Shown here piece after piece: positions 6,052 to 6,219 of a stretch of DNA of 6,219 nucleotides. Position 1 is the first letter of the stretch; the number at the start of each line of letters is the position of its first letter. The stretch covers positions 1 to 6,219 of the forward strand of contig CAJQOK010000542.1 of assembly GCA_905479905.1 (NCBI GenBank), read 5' to 3'. A program made the translations under genes and the position numbers. The notes under the pieces were generated by a model, which made no database searches, was not told the DNA's origin, and was given only the letters and a program-made list of their open reading frames with translations. Source of the stretch: an uncultured Aliterella sp. Lineage in GTDB: Bacteria; Cyanobacteriota; Cyanobacteriia; Cyanobacteriales; Chroococcidiopsidaceae.

Positions 6052-6219
6052 CTAACTATTTAGAACTGTAGGCTGGAAAATCAGCACATCGTCGGCGGTT
6101 GGTGGTTTACCATCGTAAAGAGCAACTATATCTTCAGGTATACGAGCAAAGTCATCACCGCGCAAGTAGTCCCTCATAGTTGTTCCCGTACAATCAGAAT
6201 CAACGTTTGGCGCACCACG
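6052..6219 (-). CDS. C-terminal 55 codons of an unrecognised protein, runs off right edge
   Basis: An open frame enters from the right edge on the minus strand, in phase at 6219, and ends with TAG at 6052-6054. The visible residues include D-S-D-C-T-G-T-T-M-R-D-Y-L-R-G-D-D-F, then A-R-I-P-E-D-I-V-A-L-Y-D-G, and the C-terminus I-F-Q-P-T-V-L-N-S. It is acidic, soluble and protein-like in composition, lies on the same strand as its neighbours, and ends 62 bases before the nucleotidyltransferase gene, so it is probably a real operon member. The T-G-T-x-M-R-x-Y-L-R-G-D pattern recalls the S/T-G-T-x-x-R segment near the C-terminus of HIGH-superfamily cytidylyl- or adenylyltransferases. That is a weak resemblance and I do not assign a function from it. 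Confidence 0.6.
   Translation of the reverse strand, partial: RGAPNVDSDCTGTTMRDYLRGDDFARIPEDIVALYDGKPPTADDVLIFQPTVLNS

Noticed and set aside
1..6219. CRISPR arrays, tRNA or rRNA genes, insertion sequences
   Set aside because: I saw no regularly spaced direct repeats, no cloverleaf or rRNA-like sequence, and no transposase or terminal inverted repeats; nearly all bases are coding on the minus strand.

Overview
The window looks like part of a cyanobacterial surface-polysaccharide biosynthesis cluster. Two things point to a cyanobacterium. The palindrome GCGATCGC (HIP1) occurs six times in about 6.2 kb, far above the roughly one per 65 kb expected by chance. The proteins also resemble exopolysaccharide/O-antigen enzymes of that phylum. 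I cannot name a genus.

Every gene I can support lies on the minus strand, so transcription runs from position 6219 down to 1. In that order the window holds: (1) the last 55 codons of an unrecognised protein (6052-6219); (2) an RmlA-like sugar-phosphate nucleotidyltransferase (5201-5989); (3) an M28-aminopeptidase-like protein with a C-terminal winged-helix region (3814-5139); (4) a short-chain dehydrogenase/reductase (SDR) fold protein (3071-3817); (5) a GT4 glycosyltransferase (1804-2991); (6) a GT2 glycosyltransferase (927-1769); and (7) the first 285 residues of a multi-pass O-antigen ligase/polymerase-like membrane protein that runs off the left edge (1-856). Gaps between genes are 34 to 79 bases, except for a 4-base overlap between genes 3 and 4. 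No strong terminator or promoter is visible, so one long operon is the simplest reading.

A plausible division of labour, which is inference, is this. The nucleotidyltransferase activates a sugar phosphate. The two glycosyltransferases assemble a repeat unit or side chain at the cytoplasmic face of the membrane. The membrane protein polymerises or transfers the product. The peptidase-like protein and the SDR sit between activation and transfer, where they could modify or sense a nucleotide-linked sugar or its substituent.

The most unusual observation is that the SDR keeps its cofactor-binding motif, catalytic Asn and catalytic Ser. Its YxxxK active site, however, reads F-A-A-T-Q, so both the catalytic Tyr and Lys are missing. 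It is also probably translationally coupled to the peptidase-like gene, whose family has no settled role in polysaccharide clusters. The module of nucleotidyltransferase, M28-like/winged-helix protein and Tyr/Lys-less SDR is the best candidate here for an undescribed function.
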